From assembly GCF_032062135.1 (NCBI RefSeq), contig NC_092860.1, positions 67,638,236 to 67,702,235 on the forward strand: a stretch of DNA of 64,000 nt. Reading direction: 5' to 3'. The notes under the pieces are model-generated. The model saw only the letters and a program-made list of their open reading frames with translations, was not told the origin of the DNA and did not search any database. Shown here in pieces: positions 11,460 to 27,511 of this stretch. Every line of letters starts with the position of its first letter. Position 1 is the first letter of the stretch. The DNA comes from Pyxicephalus adspersus. Its lineage: Eukaryota > Chordata > Amphibia > Anura > Pyxicephalidae. The position numbers and the translations under genes were made by a program.

Positions 11460-12699
11460 AAGTAGGGCATTTCCTGTCAATCAAGTATTTGAATCCTCTG
11501 TACCTCTTGTACCTTATTTTTAAAGCAAGGTGAAGCCCTATCTATTTGTGATTTGGCCAATGACTGGAACAAATTCTCAAAAATAGGAGTATCTTTGTAA
11601 ATAGGGCCATAAACCCAATTTATATTTTTATATAAATTAAATAAAGGTGAAAGACGAAAGGATTTTAACTATTGAGTAAAATGTTTAGTCTAAGGTGATG
11701 TCTTGAAAATTAACCTGTGAAACAAAATCTAGCGGACTTAGTGCTTAATCAGGCTCAAAGGATTTAACCATTATAGACAATTATGTGAGTAACAAATGGC
11801 AGGGCTAGTGCATTCACATGATTACTATATGAAAGGGGTTTCCTCTAGTGTTTCTATTAACAACCACATGAAAATAAACAAAATGTTTGGGAGTGGCTTG
11901 TGACTTGTTTATCTTAGAAAACAAGTATAATATAATGTTTTACAGCAGCAATAGAGCCTGAGTGAGGTTGTACAGTAATTACCAGTGATAGCATTCAAAT
12001 ACCAGGCCCAGAAATACTGATGATTTTGTAAGACTAAACATAAAACAATAAACAAGCAACAAACAGCTTTGGGATCCCACATGTGATTACTACAGCCAAG
12101 GTGGCTATGCAATTGTCAACATTCCCCTTTTGTGTTTGGTTCAGTGGAACCAAATATCTCGTTCAGGGGTTGTCAGGGGTTCCTGGAGCTGTAGCTGACT
12201 ATCCTTCTTTCTGATAAGGCCTGCATAGTTCTGGGCACCTTGCCGCTTGCCACTGATTGTTTTAGCAGTCTATAATGGTAGCATTCTAACCACCACTGTA
12301 GTGGGCATTCTCCACATCAATATAGAGGTGTTTCATGATGGTCCCTTACAAATTTTTTTTTAGCAAGTGTTCTCTAAGCGTCTAAAAATTCTTTTAAGGG
12401 TTGCCCTGGGGTAAAACGGTTAATATTCTCGCTTACAAATTTACCTTACTCTTTCTCAATTTAGAAATAACCTGTTTTACCCCATTAACAGTCAGCCTGT
12501 TCTCAGCCAGCTGTCTTAAATTCATTCCACTTTACCCTGTCTTACCTCTCTTTATTTTTATTCTTGTATATATCTCTTTTTCTTTTTACTGGCTCCTGCC
12601 CATTTTCTTTCAAGCATGCTTTTATTAAACAATGGTTTAAAAAATTCATCTCTGGACCCCTTATGTCTCCCCTGTCAGCACCTGGTCTTTCTGCTCTAG

Positions 12700-12960
12700 T
12701 CTTCTAAACTCCTTGGGAAACACAAACATATGGAACTGTCAAGCTTTCTTTTCTCAGATTTGCTTGTGGACCCTGTCCAATCTGGCTTCTGCTCTCATTA
12801 TTTCACAGAAACAGCCCTAACTAATGTATTTAATGACTTGCTCACTGCAACATTTAAAGGTCATTATTCTGTAAAAATACTATTAAACCTATTTGCAGAC
12901 TTCGATATGGTTGATATGGATTCTGTTGCCACACATAATTTTTTACTTTTAATAGGCAAT
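12700..12960 (+). pseudogene. LINE reverse transcriptase fragment (L2/Rex-like)
   Basis: The frame reads LVDPVQSGFCSHYFTETALT, then VFNDLLTA, YSVKILLNLFADFDMVD. This is the RT palm region of non-LTR elements, where the canonical pattern is QSGFR..HSTETAL...NDLL and LLDLSAAFDTVDH. The invariant LDLSAAFD is degraded here to LNLFADFD, and the frame stops soon after at 13006-13008. No endonuclease or second catalytic motif was found, so this is an old fragment. Confidence 0.7.
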
Positions 12961-13440
12961 CATATGAAAGGGAATTTTCAAAACCGGATTTTCCTTGCAC
13001 ATAATTAAATTTATTGAAATTACCAAAATATAAATTTGTTCACTAAACAATCTCTACTCCTTGAATTATGCAACCTCACAGTGCAGTTTAATTTTTCCAG
13101 TTACATTTGCATGCAAATAATATTCTAATCTATCCTGTCTATTGTAATCAATGCCTCATTTCTAGCTGCTGGAACAGAAAAGCATGGAATCCATTAGCAC
13201 TGCAGTGGTACCTATTTTTTAGGGCCACCTATCTTGTATTGCACATGACTGGAAGGCATCACTATGACAGAGAACCCCACCTATTTCCAGCCTCTGAGTC
13301 CAGCTGCATTTTAGTGGCAAAAAACATGTTGTTTCTGCAACACATGTCCTGCTGCAAACTGTCATTTGCCAATTGTCTACTTTATTTTTCTTTCGAATTG
13401 CAAGTGTGTTTTGTGAGTGCTTTTTGCTTTTGTATATAGT

Positions 13441-14046
13441 TGAATATGTTTTGTCATTTCGACTATTTTCCCATTTCAAAATATAGATGTCTCCCTAGTC
13501 TGCCACTCACCACCGCTATTGTTCGAATGACCAATGAGGCTTTCCCAATAATGAAATATAATAATTAAAATAATAATATTAATAATAAAATACTTTTTTT
13601 TTTTGTTTATAAATGTTTGACCTTACATGTTGTAATGTTGAAGTGATATGTATTCTGACAAAATTACTTTGTCAACCTAACAGAACCTTATATAAAGAGG
13701 GCTTATACTCTCGACCATTATCCTTCAGGATGCTTATATGAATTTATTCAGTAAGCAATGCACTAATCACTCATGTCAAAGTTCCAGTATGCTCTCAAAA
13801 ACCTGAATTTGGTAGAATAAACTGTGTTTTTTTTAGTTGCTGCCCTTTTCTACTACATTTTTATAGCTTTATTGAATATGACACTGAAAATAAATACTCT
13901 TTTGGTAAGAAACATGTAGGTACCATGGGCACGATTTTATAACATAAAGTGACGACAAGTAAGCTATGTTCACTTTTAATTGTGGGCCTTATTTCCCACT
14001 TAAGTAATTAAAGCCCTGAAACATAACCAACTTTATGTATTGTTTT
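13441..14046. repeat. LTR-like repeat unit, copy 1
   Basis: About 600 bp repeated at 15009-15626 in the same orientation, with small indels. It contains TTATATAAAGAGGGCTTATA (TATA-box-like) and, about 200 bases later, AATAAA, an LTR-like order. No clear TG...CA ends or target duplication were found, so the element class is open. Confidence 0.6.
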
Positions 14047-14058
14047 TCATTGTCTATG

Positions 14059-14281
14059 TCTCCATGTGTCTGCGTGGGTTTCCTCCCACATCCCAAAAAA
14101 AATGCAGTTAGGTTAATCGGCTTTCCCTTAAAAATTGTCCCTAGACTAGGTTAATGACACATGACTATGACCTTAGGTTGTGAGCCCCTTTGAGGGACAG
14201 TAGGTGATATTCCAATGGACTTTGAAAAGTGCGTAATATGTTGGCACCATGAAAAAAGTGGCTAATATTAATAATAATATC
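14059..14281 (+). mobile_element. 5'-truncated SINE (same family as 62170-62503)
   Basis: The body GTGTCTGCGTGGGTTTCCTC, then ATGCAGTTAGGTTAATCGGC and a TAATAATAATA tail align with the full-length copy near 62.3 kb. The tRNA-derived head with A and B boxes is missing. Confidence 0.8.
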
Positions 14282-15008
14282 ACGAAAATAGAAAGTCATT
14301 GCTGTAAAACATTCCATTCCATTTTTGCTAATTTCTGTTTGTACCTTTTTTCTATAAACATTTGTGTTCTTAAAAATACAAAATATCTGTTCCATAAATC
14401 TGGACATTTGTCTTTGGCAAAATACTTTTTGTGCTAATTAAGAACCAAATTGTCCACATGGTAATAAAGCACATAGTGTAAGAAACCAAAAGTACACAGT
14501 ATCCTCAGTACACATTGTAAGCTAGTCTAGATTGTGCTGTTCTAATGCATCACAGAAGACAACATTATAATGTCAAATAAAAGCTAGTATGGCTAATCAC
14601 AAAACTGTTGTACTAAAAGGCATAAATCACAATGTACACTTAAATCTACAAAATTTTCAGATTGGCTGTGTTGCTTTGATAATAGTTCTATGTAAATAAA
14701 ATCATACTTGTTACTATTAGGAAAATTTGAAGTACAACAACAATGAAGAATTATAATGACAAGCACAAATTTTCAGGCAGCAACTACTGTCCAGTAATAA
14801 ATATATATCTGGTCTATAGTGTAAATAACTTCACCAATGACTTAACTTTTTGCTTGGTAACTTTAAAAATAATAATCCAAGCCACCAATTAAAGTGAGTG
14901 GTATGCTTTGTGCACAGCCAGTTGCACTTGAGTGATATAAGAAACATTAAAATAAATGCTTTCAGCAGCAGGAAACCCTTAAATACTTTCCTTATGTTCT
15001 ATATATAT

Positions 15009-15626
15009 GAATATGTTTTGTCATTGTTACAGCCAAATGCTTTCCATTATTTCACATTTCAAAATTTAGATGTCTCTATAGTCTGCCACTCAACTTACCA
15101 CCGCCATTGTGGTGGTCATTCAAATGACCAATGAGGCTTTCTCAATAACATAATATAAGAATTAAAATAATAATAAAAATAATGTAAAAAAATAATATTT
15201 TTTTAAATGTTTGACATTACATGTTGTGATGTTAAAGTGATATGTATTCTGACAAAATTATTTTGTCAACCTGACAGAACCTTCTATAAAGAGGGCCTAT
15301 ACTCTACCATTATCCACTAGAATGCTTATATGAATTTATTCAGTAAGCAATGCACTATAACCCATGACAAAATCCCAGTATGCCCTCACAAATCTGAATT
15401 TGGTAAACTAAACTGTGTTGGTTTTAGTTGCTGCAGTTTTCTACTTTCTTTGTTGAATATGACACTGACAATAAATATTCTTGTTGGTAAGAAACATGTA
15501 GGTACCATGGGCACGATTTTAAAATATAAAGTGAGGACAAGTAAGCCATGTTCACTTTCAATTGTGGGCCTTATTTTCCATGTCAGTAATTAAAGCCCTG
15601 AAACACAACCAAGTTTATGTATTGTT
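15009..15626. repeat. LTR-like repeat unit, copy 2
   Basis: Direct repeat of 13441-14046, with matching landmarks ATGAATTTATTCAGTAAGCA and AACATGTAGGTACCATGGGC. A short block, TTCAGCAGCAGGAAACCCT, occurs both at about 14962 (before this unit) and 15787 (after it), suggesting that the repeat unit is longer than the part easily aligned. Confidence 0.6.
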
Positions 15627-15688
15627 TATTTATTTTATTTAATACAATATATATTTTATATATACAATGGTCAGTAAATATACCAAAA

Positions 15689-15690
<2 letters not shown>

Positions 15691-15732
<42 letters not shown>
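15691..15732. repeat. (AT)n microsatellite
   Basis: About 21 AT units in an AT-rich region just after the second LTR-like unit. Confidence 0.95.
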
Positions 15733-15735
<3 letters not shown>

Positions 15736-18240
15736 GTTAAACATTTAGATATATATTGGGTTTTGTATACCATTGACCTATCCAATCTTCAGCAGCAGGA
15801 AACCCTCAAATATTTTCTTGCAATCTAAAAACCTAATAGACCAGCACAATCCATGGTAGGATAATCTGATAAAATACATGGCACCTCTAGTTTCTAAAGT
15901 AAGGAGTGAAGTATAAGCATAAACATATGTAACCATGAGCAGAGATTAAAAATGTCAAGTAGAAGCAAGGTAAGAATACTAAATGTGATAACCGCATGAC
16001 ATTACTTTTTGAACAATAGATCAATAAACAGATAAGTTGATCAGATAAACTGGTAGACAGATTTGTTAAATATGCGGTTTTATCGGTTTACTGACTTATG
16101 AGGTGGTATCTGTATGGGAGAATAGACAGAAAACATGCAGGCTTCTGGTATATTCATAAATGCACGTAATAATATCAGAAATGGAACTGTGATTATACAA
16201 GAGAAACCCCGTCCAACCCCATCCGAAAGGAGAAAATAGGTGCATGTTAAATTGGCTGCTCTCATTCTAAGAATCCTCTTGAACTATTTCCTTTTTAGAA
16301 AATGGCAGGTAAAATACATCACTTATTAGTATAAATACAAAACCACTGCATCCTAGCAGATTATGATGCACACATAGATTGGATCACTTTAACATTTTTT
16401 ATTTTATTTGCATAAAAACACATTCTGCCATTTCCATTTTATACTACTACATGCCTTGCCTTCATATATAATTTTAAACAAACAACTAACTGCTACTGTA
16501 ATAATCTATTACAGCTAGGAATACCAGTTTTAAACGTTTCTAAAAAAAACAATGTTTGTGGCACTTCTTAAAACACATACAAGAAAGTCTGGTCTTAGAT
16601 AAATTCCAATCAGGTTAGATGAAACATTTTATTTTACTGGATTGATTTACCCAGAAGTGGTCTGAGTACTTTAAATGAGCACAGGCTAGCACGAATCCTA
16701 TATATTTGATAAATCACCCCCCTTATTCCTGCACAACAAACATATGGGAAAAGTATTGTTTAAGAGGAGTTCAAAAAAGCATATAGTTTCATCTGAAAAT
16801 GAAGCAGCTTTGGTTTATCACACTTTGACATTAGGGTGAATAATGATGGTAGTGTTTATATTTCAATAACTTATTCAATTCTAGTTCAATTGTAGATAGC
16901 TTTTGAACTCTGTTGTGAGGACATAGAGTTCCCTCTTGTTATTGTCCTATTAAGTACTTTTCTGTGCCTTCTCAAGCTACTCATTCTACCAAATTTTCCC
17001 AAGAATACAAGATTTGCCAAATTCTGAACCCTCAAGATTTTAACAAGACACTTTAGTATCAATAAGAACATTTTGGTATCCTATGAAACAGATCTTTGAT
17101 CCCAAAGAAAGATCCTGGGTTCCTGAACTGAATGTATTGCCTCCCCTTTTGGTACAGTGACTCCACTGCCTCTGTGAACCTTGTGCTCAAGTGGCCCTTA
17201 TTTCTCTATGACCTTAGAGTTCTTTAACCCTGCAAACATGTGACTCTGCTTGTTGCTACCTATGCTTGCTTACTTAGTTAGGACTGGAGAATATATATGT
17301 ATTTACTCAGCTGCTTTTGGCACCAATATGTTTGAGGGCCATAGCTTGTTGCACACACCAGTAAGAGCGGTTTATAAGATATATTCTTTAGTTTTTTTTA
17401 GGTTCACACTCCAGTCTAGTAGCTAAACTACAGAAGCTCTACTACCTTGGATGGCATTCTGTTATTTGGCCCCCTGGCCATCCTATTACCACTCCATAAA
17501 TGTGATGGTTGAAAAAAATAGTACCTTTTTTTTCACCTGGTTATCCTGCCAGTAACATATTTATTGTTTCAAGAATGACAACAATCATTTACAGAACAGT
17601 ATCTATAGGTATAATAATTACATTTAAAATGAAAAAGGTTAGTTTTTGATGCTATTGATGACACTGTTGGGTCTTTCTGACACCTGAGTCTGTACGACCC
17701 ATACATATTTTGCAAACATTTCATTTGATTAGATTTATTGGGTGAGTAAACAGCTTTCAGTATCAGCAAACAAGTTAACAATGAATCAGACAATCATTTT
17801 ATCTATTAGTTTCTTTACTACAAGGATGTTTCTTTATAACACTCCCATCATGCTGGGCATGTGACATCTCACAGCATGCTAGAGAACAGGTTTCTGTGTC
17901 TGCTTTGTGTACATGTTTCTTTGATGATCCACAATAAGAATGTTTGAATGCAGGGAAATGTGGATTTTGTTTCTGGTTTTGCTAAACCATGCTAAAAAAT
18001 CTTCTTCACAAAATGCATTCTTTCTGGCAATTTTCTAAGCTGAAGTCCAAGACAATTTCCTGTAATGGTCTTCTTGCTTAAATTCTAATTATTTTCTATT
18101 GTTGTAAACACATTTATATATTGATCTATTTACAGTAACAATTCCCAGCTTTTAAAAACTTTTTTCTGCTTTTTTATTTCTAATAAGGTGATACAAAAAT
18201 ATTTCTAACATATCTTTTTAATTTTTATTTCATGGCATAG

Positions 18241-18370
18241 TGCCTCCTGAAAAACCAACCAATATTACCTGCTGGTCGAAAAACATGAAAGACCTGACCT
18301 GCAAGTGGGTTCCTGGTAGCGAAGGAGAAACTTACTTACACACCAACTATACCCTTAAATACAAACTCAG
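18241..18370 (+). CDS. crlf1: crlf1 exon encoding the first half of FN3 domain 1
   Basis: This exon opens the first fibronectin type III domain, the cytokine-binding module. It starts [20 protein letters not shown], giving the first cysteine pair of the class I receptor fold and a sequon (NIT). It continues with a CKW-type strand and ends [11 protein letters not shown]. The exon is 130 nt, with 2 nt completing the incoming Leu codon and AG leaving to complete an Arg codon with the next exon. The acceptor is CATGGCATAG and the donor is GTACTG. It is too short to stand out as an open frame and was found by matching the expected domain order and splice phase. Confidence 0.94.
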
Positions 18371-18680
18371 GTACTGTATAGATTTGTAAAATATGAAAAA
18401 AAAAACATGCAGAATCCTAAATATACAAAAGCAGTTCCTGTATCCTTTACATGTTCCTTTAATTGATGTATTTTACATGTTGCTTATTTGCTATGTGCAA
18501 ATTGAATATACCTAGTTACTACTTCTCAGTAGGATACATTTTTTGATAGGTGCGTGGTGATCAAAAAATGTAAATTTCTGCCAACCTCAAAATGTAAAAG
18601 TAGAGGGAAGGAAAGAAAAAAAAAGAAGGGGTTCATTTCTTTCAGGTTTATGTGATAAGCAAGGGATAACAATGATCATA

Positions 18681-19361
18681 AGAGCGATAACCCGCCTTAT
18701 TCACTAGGTGAATAATTACAATAAACTTTATATGTCAATGATGATTCCAATATATATTAGGAATTAGTCCACGGAGACTAGACTAGAAAGCAATGTCAAA
18801 ATCAAAACACCAAAATAAATTAACGGGTCCCGACATGTTTCCCTCTCTGGGCTTCCTTAGAGAACCAACAAGTAACTATAACATAGAGAATTATACTATA
18901 TTATGTTTGTAAAAATAATTGAAATTTACAACATAAAAGTACATGTAGATACTGAAATATGCAATCCATAATATTAGCAAAAGTAATTATATCAAAGAAA
19001 TGATAAGTCAAATATCAATGAAATAAGTCAATGAAAAAAGCTAAATTACTGAAAATTCCCTAAGGTTGACACCAAAGTGAGTTTAAAATTTATAAAAAAA
19101 ATTTTATTATGTTTATTAATATGTTCATTGTTGGAGTCCGGGGGGTCAATATATATGGAGATGGAAGTCTCAGTATATGTATGTATACCATTTCCTTTAT
19201 TTTGGTGTGCTGATTTTGAAATATTGTTTTCTATAGGAAAACTCTGTCTAGTCTCTGAGGACTGATTCCCAATATATAATGGAATATATATAATGGAATC
19301 ATCTTTGACATGTACAATTTATTGGTATTATTCACCTAGTAAAAAGGTGGCTTATCGCTCT
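18681..19361. mobile_element. Inverted-repeat DNA element with about 110-bp arms
   Basis: The left arm (18681-18786) starts AGAGCGATAACCCGCC and the right arm (about 19247-19361) ends GGTGGCTTATCGCTCT. Both contain ACTAGGTGAATAAT and GATGATTCCA in inverse order. The interior carries CCCGACATGTTTCCCTCTCT followed by GGGCTTCCTTAG, a degenerate form of the CGTTTCG...CTTCAGGG core seen in other elements here. There is no coding capacity. Confidence 0.75.
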
Positions 19362-19929
19362 AATCAGTGTATTCACTTGCTAATCATTGTATATATCTAC
19401 CAGAAACGAAATCCCTTCTCTTCTATCCTTTCTATCCTTTCCTTCTCCTCTGTCCTTTCCTTCCCTCTACTTCTGAGTAGTTTCCTGTAGGGTTATATGC
19501 TTTAGGTGATTTTAGCCATATTAGTGCACTTGTAGCAGCAATAGAGTTTGGAACAGTGAGATCATAATAAAATTTGTACTAACATTTACACTTTCATAAC
19601 AAGCTTTCCCAGTCCACAGAAATTGCTCCTGAAAATGTAACTATTAGTGCAAATAAAAACGTTTCATGGACATTACTTAACCCTATTGCTGTAAAGTTAA
19701 ATTTAAGTTTTAAAACCTTACTTAAAAAAGGGCCAGCATGTCTCATTGGCCTTTTAACATTTATGCTAAAAAACATTTTATGCTACATTTTTTTTATTTT
19801 TGCTAACATTTTCGTTATGCTGAAAATCTTTTAACATATGATTGATTAAATTATTAAGCTGCAATCAAATGTGTTAATACTTACAAACCCAGTCAGGAAG
19901 GGGAGGATTTTTATATTTTCCCAAGATTG

Positions 19930-20095
19930 ATTGCTAGCTTGGGTGATTTAGGAATAACCCGGAAGAAGATAGTGGCACCTGCTGGTTCATCCGCACCAGG
20001 AATAAAAAGGAAACCCAGGACAGTGCAGGACAAAATATAATCTGTAAGCAGAGGGAGGGTAAGTATATATTTTTTTAAATGAAAGTTCGGCTTTA
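19930..20095. mobile_element. Partial Kolobok/T2-like element
   Basis: The segment GGAAGAAGATAGTGGCACC ... GGGTAAGTATATATTTTTTT followed by AAAGTTCGGCTTTAA resembles the 3' halves of the elements at 55887 and 57753. Only one end is present. Confidence 0.4.
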
Positions 20096-20528
20096 ATTAC
20101 TTTTAATTACATAGACTGACTTTGTATTGACACAGCTCATTAACATGGACGTGTTTAAAAATTGTTTTTAGCAAGTTGCATGTGTAGTTTCCTTCCTTCC
20201 ATCTCCACCTGGTGGCTTAAAACACACAAACAGTATTGCTGTCCCAGTTGCCCAACCTTCTTTCACAGTACATTCAAAGAACTTTTTTGTTTCATCTCAT
20301 TTCATATTCTTGATTTTTCTAACACAACACATTTTAAAATAAATATGTTTGCACTCGTTAAAAAAAATGCCTTGTGAAATAAAGTTTCATATTATAGTAA
20401 TTGTATAATTCGATCTTAGCATATGCAACTAGAGCAATTGTGTCTGCAAATTGACAGAAAGAAGTGATTGTCAAAATAAGTCCAATTATAAGAACTTGTT
20501 ATTTATTCCAAAATGTATATTTTTTTAG

Positions 20529-20698
20529 ATGGTATGGCAGAGATAATACATGTCAGGAATATCATACCGTGGGCCAGTATTCTTGCCACATCCCTAAGGA
20601 TCTTGCCCTTTTTACACCATATGAGATTTGGGTGGAGGCTTCAAACAGACTGGGATCCACCACGTCTGACATAATAACCCTGGATATTCTTGATGTGG
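20529..20698 (+). CDS. crlf1: crlf1 exon encoding the second half of FN3 domain 1
   Basis: This exon completes FN3 domain 1. The translation runs [19 protein letters not shown], giving the second cysteine pair of the cytokine receptor homology fold, then [20 protein letters not shown] and a hinge-like ITLDILDV. It is 170 nt (1 + 168 + 1), taking up the Arg codon from 18370 and passing a G to a Val codon in the next exon. The acceptor is a T-run ending TTTTTTAG and the donor is the strong GTAAGA. The open frame extends upstream of the acceptor, but that part does not match the family and is intronic. Confidence 0.95.
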
Positions 20699-23891
<3,193 letters not shown>

Positions 23892-23949
23892 TAGTTATGC
23901 CTTGGTTCTAAAAATTAAATGTGATATAAACAAAGACATGTTTGTCAGT

Positions 23950-24284
23950 TAAGCTACGTACACACGTCAGATTTTTATCGCCCGATAATCGGCATCGGCC
24001 AATTATCGGGCGAAAATCTGCCGTGTGTACAGTCGGTGTCGTCCATCGTCCGGACGACCGACCTGCCGGATCCACGGACGATGGACGACAGCCGATCCTA
24101 ATGAAAGGGAAGGGGAGAGCGCGCAGCAGGGTGCCGCTCCGTCGCTCTCCCCCTCCCCTCTCCATAGAGCATGAACGGTGCTGTATGTACAGCACCGTTC
24201 ATGCATCGTGCACTCCCTTGTCGTTGGAAAGGATCGTGAAAGATCCTTTCCAACGACAAAAATTGGAAGTGTGTACTCAGCTTT
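23950..24284. mobile_element. GC-rich Harbinger-like MITE
   Basis: The left end TAAGCTACGTACACACGTC mirrors the right end GTGTGTACTCAGCTTTA. TAA/TTA at the edges fits the 3-bp target duplication of PIF/Harbinger elements. The interior is strikingly CpG-rich for this AT-rich region and includes self-complementary blocks: CCCGATAATCGG...CCAATTATCGGG, a perfect hairpin GAACGGTGCTGT/ACAGCACCGTTC, and TTGGAAAGGATC/GATCCTTTCCAA. No transposase is visible. Confidence 0.75.
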
Positions 24285-26210
24285 AGATCTGTGTGGTCTC
24301 AAGCTCTTTGCTTGTATCTTAACTAGTACTTTTTTCATTCTATTTGTGTAACTAGCTTTCAGATACTTTTACTTCCCATTTGCACGAGCTGTAATGCTGT
24401 ATACTTGGTACAAGTCTGCATGAGTACATAAAATTTCTAGAAATGTGGCCAATCAGAATAATTTTCACTTTTATTCAAGGCAAATATCTATAAAGCAGAC
24501 TTTTAAGGATATAACACAATATCATATTCTACAATATTATACAGAATATAGTAGGTATGTGTTCAAAAAAAGTGTATAAAACACATTTTGACATGCAAAG
24601 ATACACCAAAAAAGGATGATTTTTAATGTTCTGTATATTTCTTTAGTGCATAAATATAGGCTATAATGCTAATATGTTGTTTTTCATAACCTTATTTAAG
24701 TAATTGATGGTGCCATAAGAAGTCCAATTTAAACAGTTAATTACTATGTATTTTTGGTAAATTCCTAGATAAAGTACCAGCTATCTTGAATATATGTATA
24801 AATTATTTCAACATAAAAATTTAACATTTTCAAAATAGAAATATTCATTTTTAACAATTTGACCATTTTTTTATTTCTTTACAGATAATGTGTTGTACTT
24901 ATAGCATATCTAACTAATCCTAAAATTTATTGAGATTAGGATGTTTTATTAAAGTAAAAATACTATTAATATTAACTAAAGGTTACTGTATGTGTGCATT
25001 AGGCATATAGGGATCAATAGATATGTATGCTTCATTCTTCCATTTGTAGTCACAAGAATTTATTGGTTTCTTTTAAAAGTCTATTTACTGTTACTCCTGC
25101 CATGAAAATGGTATGGCACATGTTTTTTCCGTCTGTAAAATAACCATTTAACTGCATTTTAACATACCTTTCAGGAAAAGCATTTGAATATTTTACAGGA
25201 ATTGAGGCTACAGGCTATTATTTCAGGCCATTTGTTCCTGGTGTTCACTTTCAATAAAGGAATGTCAGTCTTTTACTTACAGAACAAAAGATCACATTTA
25301 GTAAACATTCAGTGGGCAGCTATCTCTTTTCACTAAACTATTCAGAGAAATATGAAAAATACTATTGTACAACCAAATAAATTCATAGGTTTATCCAATC
25401 TCCCAAAAATGTCATGTTAAAATATCATCTTCCTGACATTCTTCCAACATAATTGAACCAGTCGTGTCTCTAAAGCACACAGTACACATTTTTAAAACTC
25501 TTTAGGTTAAAATGCTAGAAGTTTGAGAGATATCATTACAGTCTTGTTTGACTTCAAGTTGACTTCAAGCTTGTCACCCTGATCTTCAATGGCGGATGTA
25601 GCCAACATTGGGCCCCTATGTAGAACGTGACACATTTGGGGCCCCTGTTGGCTGAGGAGGGTTCATTGCAGTGGTACACTTTTCACCACCCTGTCACCCC
25701 CCGCTGATATTCACTAAGGCTTTTCTCATACAGGCATAAAGTACAGATATTTGTTTTATATTTTTGAAGCTTTCCCAATGCTTGTCAAAGGCTAGGTGAC
25801 TTTTTAAAAAAACAAAACAAAAAACAAATGGTTGACTACACATAAAAAACAAAATACATTTGCAACACTTTGTATTGCTTTTGATCTAGCTTCAACATTT
25901 GGTAGACATTGCTAAGCTTGCCAATTGTCAAAAGTCAATAGAAAGAATGTCAAAAATACCCTCTAAATGCTTGCAAGGCATCCAGCAAGTGGTTTAACAG
26001 CTTTCAAAAGAAATATTTTTTTTTTTTAAATGCCCAGTGTTCTGAAAGATTTGGGCAATGTTTTATACACATATGCTAATTGCAATCATAATGCATACTA
26101 ATCCCAAAGACATTTACAAATATTTTAAAATACTTTTCTTTTAACTCCTGAGTGAACTTAACATTACTGAATTCTTGACTCAGAGTTTGGGGGCTGTTTA
26201 CTTCACTTAT

Positions 26211-26428
26211 TGGGCCAGATTTAAAAATGCGATGGAGAGGATACACTTTCCAAAGTGAAGCTGGGTGATCAATCAAACCTGGAATGGATCTGGTCCAGGA
26301 TTGAAAACATTTGCTAACAAGTAGAAAATGACTTACAAGAAATGAATTCCAGGTTTGCTGGATCACTCATCTTTACTGTGGAATATGTCACCTCTCAAGC
26401 CTTGGAGAGCTTTTATAAGACAGGCCCA
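26211..26428. mobile_element. Palindromic MITE, family M1, copy 5
   Basis: Edges TGGGCCAGATTTAAAAATGC and TTTTATAAGACAGGCCCA are inverted. The core contains CTGGAATGGATCTGGTCCAG and AATTCCAGGTTTGCTGGATC. Confidence 0.8.
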
Positions 26429-27292
26429 TTTTCCACTACTCTGTAGTTTTTTAACACTTAATCAGGGTTTAGAAAAAAATTCTGTTTTAAGATGTTTAAA
26501 TTAGTCTTATTTAATTGTTTGTTTGCAGTAAACACCATGCGATAGAAAATAACTTCTGTAGTAAACCAGTGCCTATGTTTATAGTTCATTATCTTGTCCA
26601 TTATTTGCCCTATATATATTGAATAGCTTGTGGTCTGGGTTTTCCATGACACTAACACTGACACACTCTTGTGGTATACCATTACCTTCTGAACTGTCAA
26701 AAGCTGACAATATTTGGAGCAGATAGGATTTTGTCTAAATTGGCTGTGCACTTAATAGTCTACAGACTGCTCTTTATCCTAGTCAAGAATGTCTTAACTA
26801 TGCTTCGACACCTGGTGTTCTTGCAAAAAAGCCAGTTTTCAAAATTATTTCCCAGTTGGGAAATACCTCTTGTTTTTTATACATTATCAGCTGCCAGCAG
26901 ATTTCAACAGTTCTCTGTTTCATAATTATTAACCTATCTCCATGTTATTATTTTCCGGTTTTTATAATCCTGGATATAAACAGGATTTGAAGAAAACAGC
27001 CCTGCTAACTCCCATGACAAGTTATTTAAAACATATACACATATATAGTTCTCCTTCAAATCTGAGTTGATGAAACAGTTATAAAAACATTATTTAGAAC
27101 AATAATAGAACAAATAGATATATTTTAATATTTCTCTGTTTGGACTGGAAAGTGATTGCATTTAAACCCCTCTATTATACAGATGTGGTATATTTCATGG
27201 GGATATTTTTTGACAGGTTTAATGTCATATGTGAGTCAAGGGATTTACCAGATGAAAATAAAAGTAGCTAAAATGGTTGTTTTTGATAATAA

Positions 27293-27511
27293 GGACCTAT
27301 TTTAATAAAGATCTCCAAGACCTGAAAAAAAACACTTTTATCAATGAACCTGGGTGATCCTGCAAACCTGGAATGGATTTCTAAAAAATAATTTGCTATT
27401 AGCAAATGTTCATTCCTGGACCATATCAATTCCAGGTTTGCTGGATCACCCAGGTTCATTGATGAAAGTGTATCTTCTCCAGTCTTGAGGCGCTATAATA
27501 AATCAAGCCTC
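27293..27511. mobile_element. Palindromic MITE, family M1, copy 6
   Basis: The core CCTGGGTGATCCTGCAAACC is mirrored by GGTTTGCTGGATCACCCAGG. Arms have TAATAAAGATCTCCAAGACC opposite GGCGCTATAATAAATC. This is the most symmetrical copy around its centre. Confidence 0.82.

Larger units (their letters stand above)
8323..18240. other. crlf1 intron between the Ig exon and FN3 domain 1
   Basis: An intron of 9.9 kb (GTATGT...ATAG). It holds an M1 MITE (8607-8815), a hAT MITE (10941-11459), a LINE RT fragment (12700-12960), an LTR-like duplicated unit (13441-14046 and 15009-15626) and a SINE tail (14059-14281). The rest (8816-10940, 11468-12700, 15733-18240) shows no exon or repeat I can name. The segment 12166-12420 starts with CAGGGGTT and could be another hAT-type end. 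Confidence 0.8.
18371..20528. other. crlf1 intron inside FN3 domain 1
   Basis: A GT-AG intron of 2158 bp. It contains an inverted-repeat element (18681-19361) and a partial Kolobok-like element ending near 20095. Nothing else is recognised. Confidence 0.85.

Noticed and set aside
10985..11484. Two minus-strand frames of about 105 codons with repeated LDCF/DAGNCSS motifs
   Set aside because: They arise from the internal repeats of the hAT MITE and lie across its end; no protein family fits.
23908..24338. Overlapping frames of 95-114 codons on both strands
   Set aside because: They are a by-product of the GC-rich, palindromic Harbinger-like MITE, which lacks stops in several frames.
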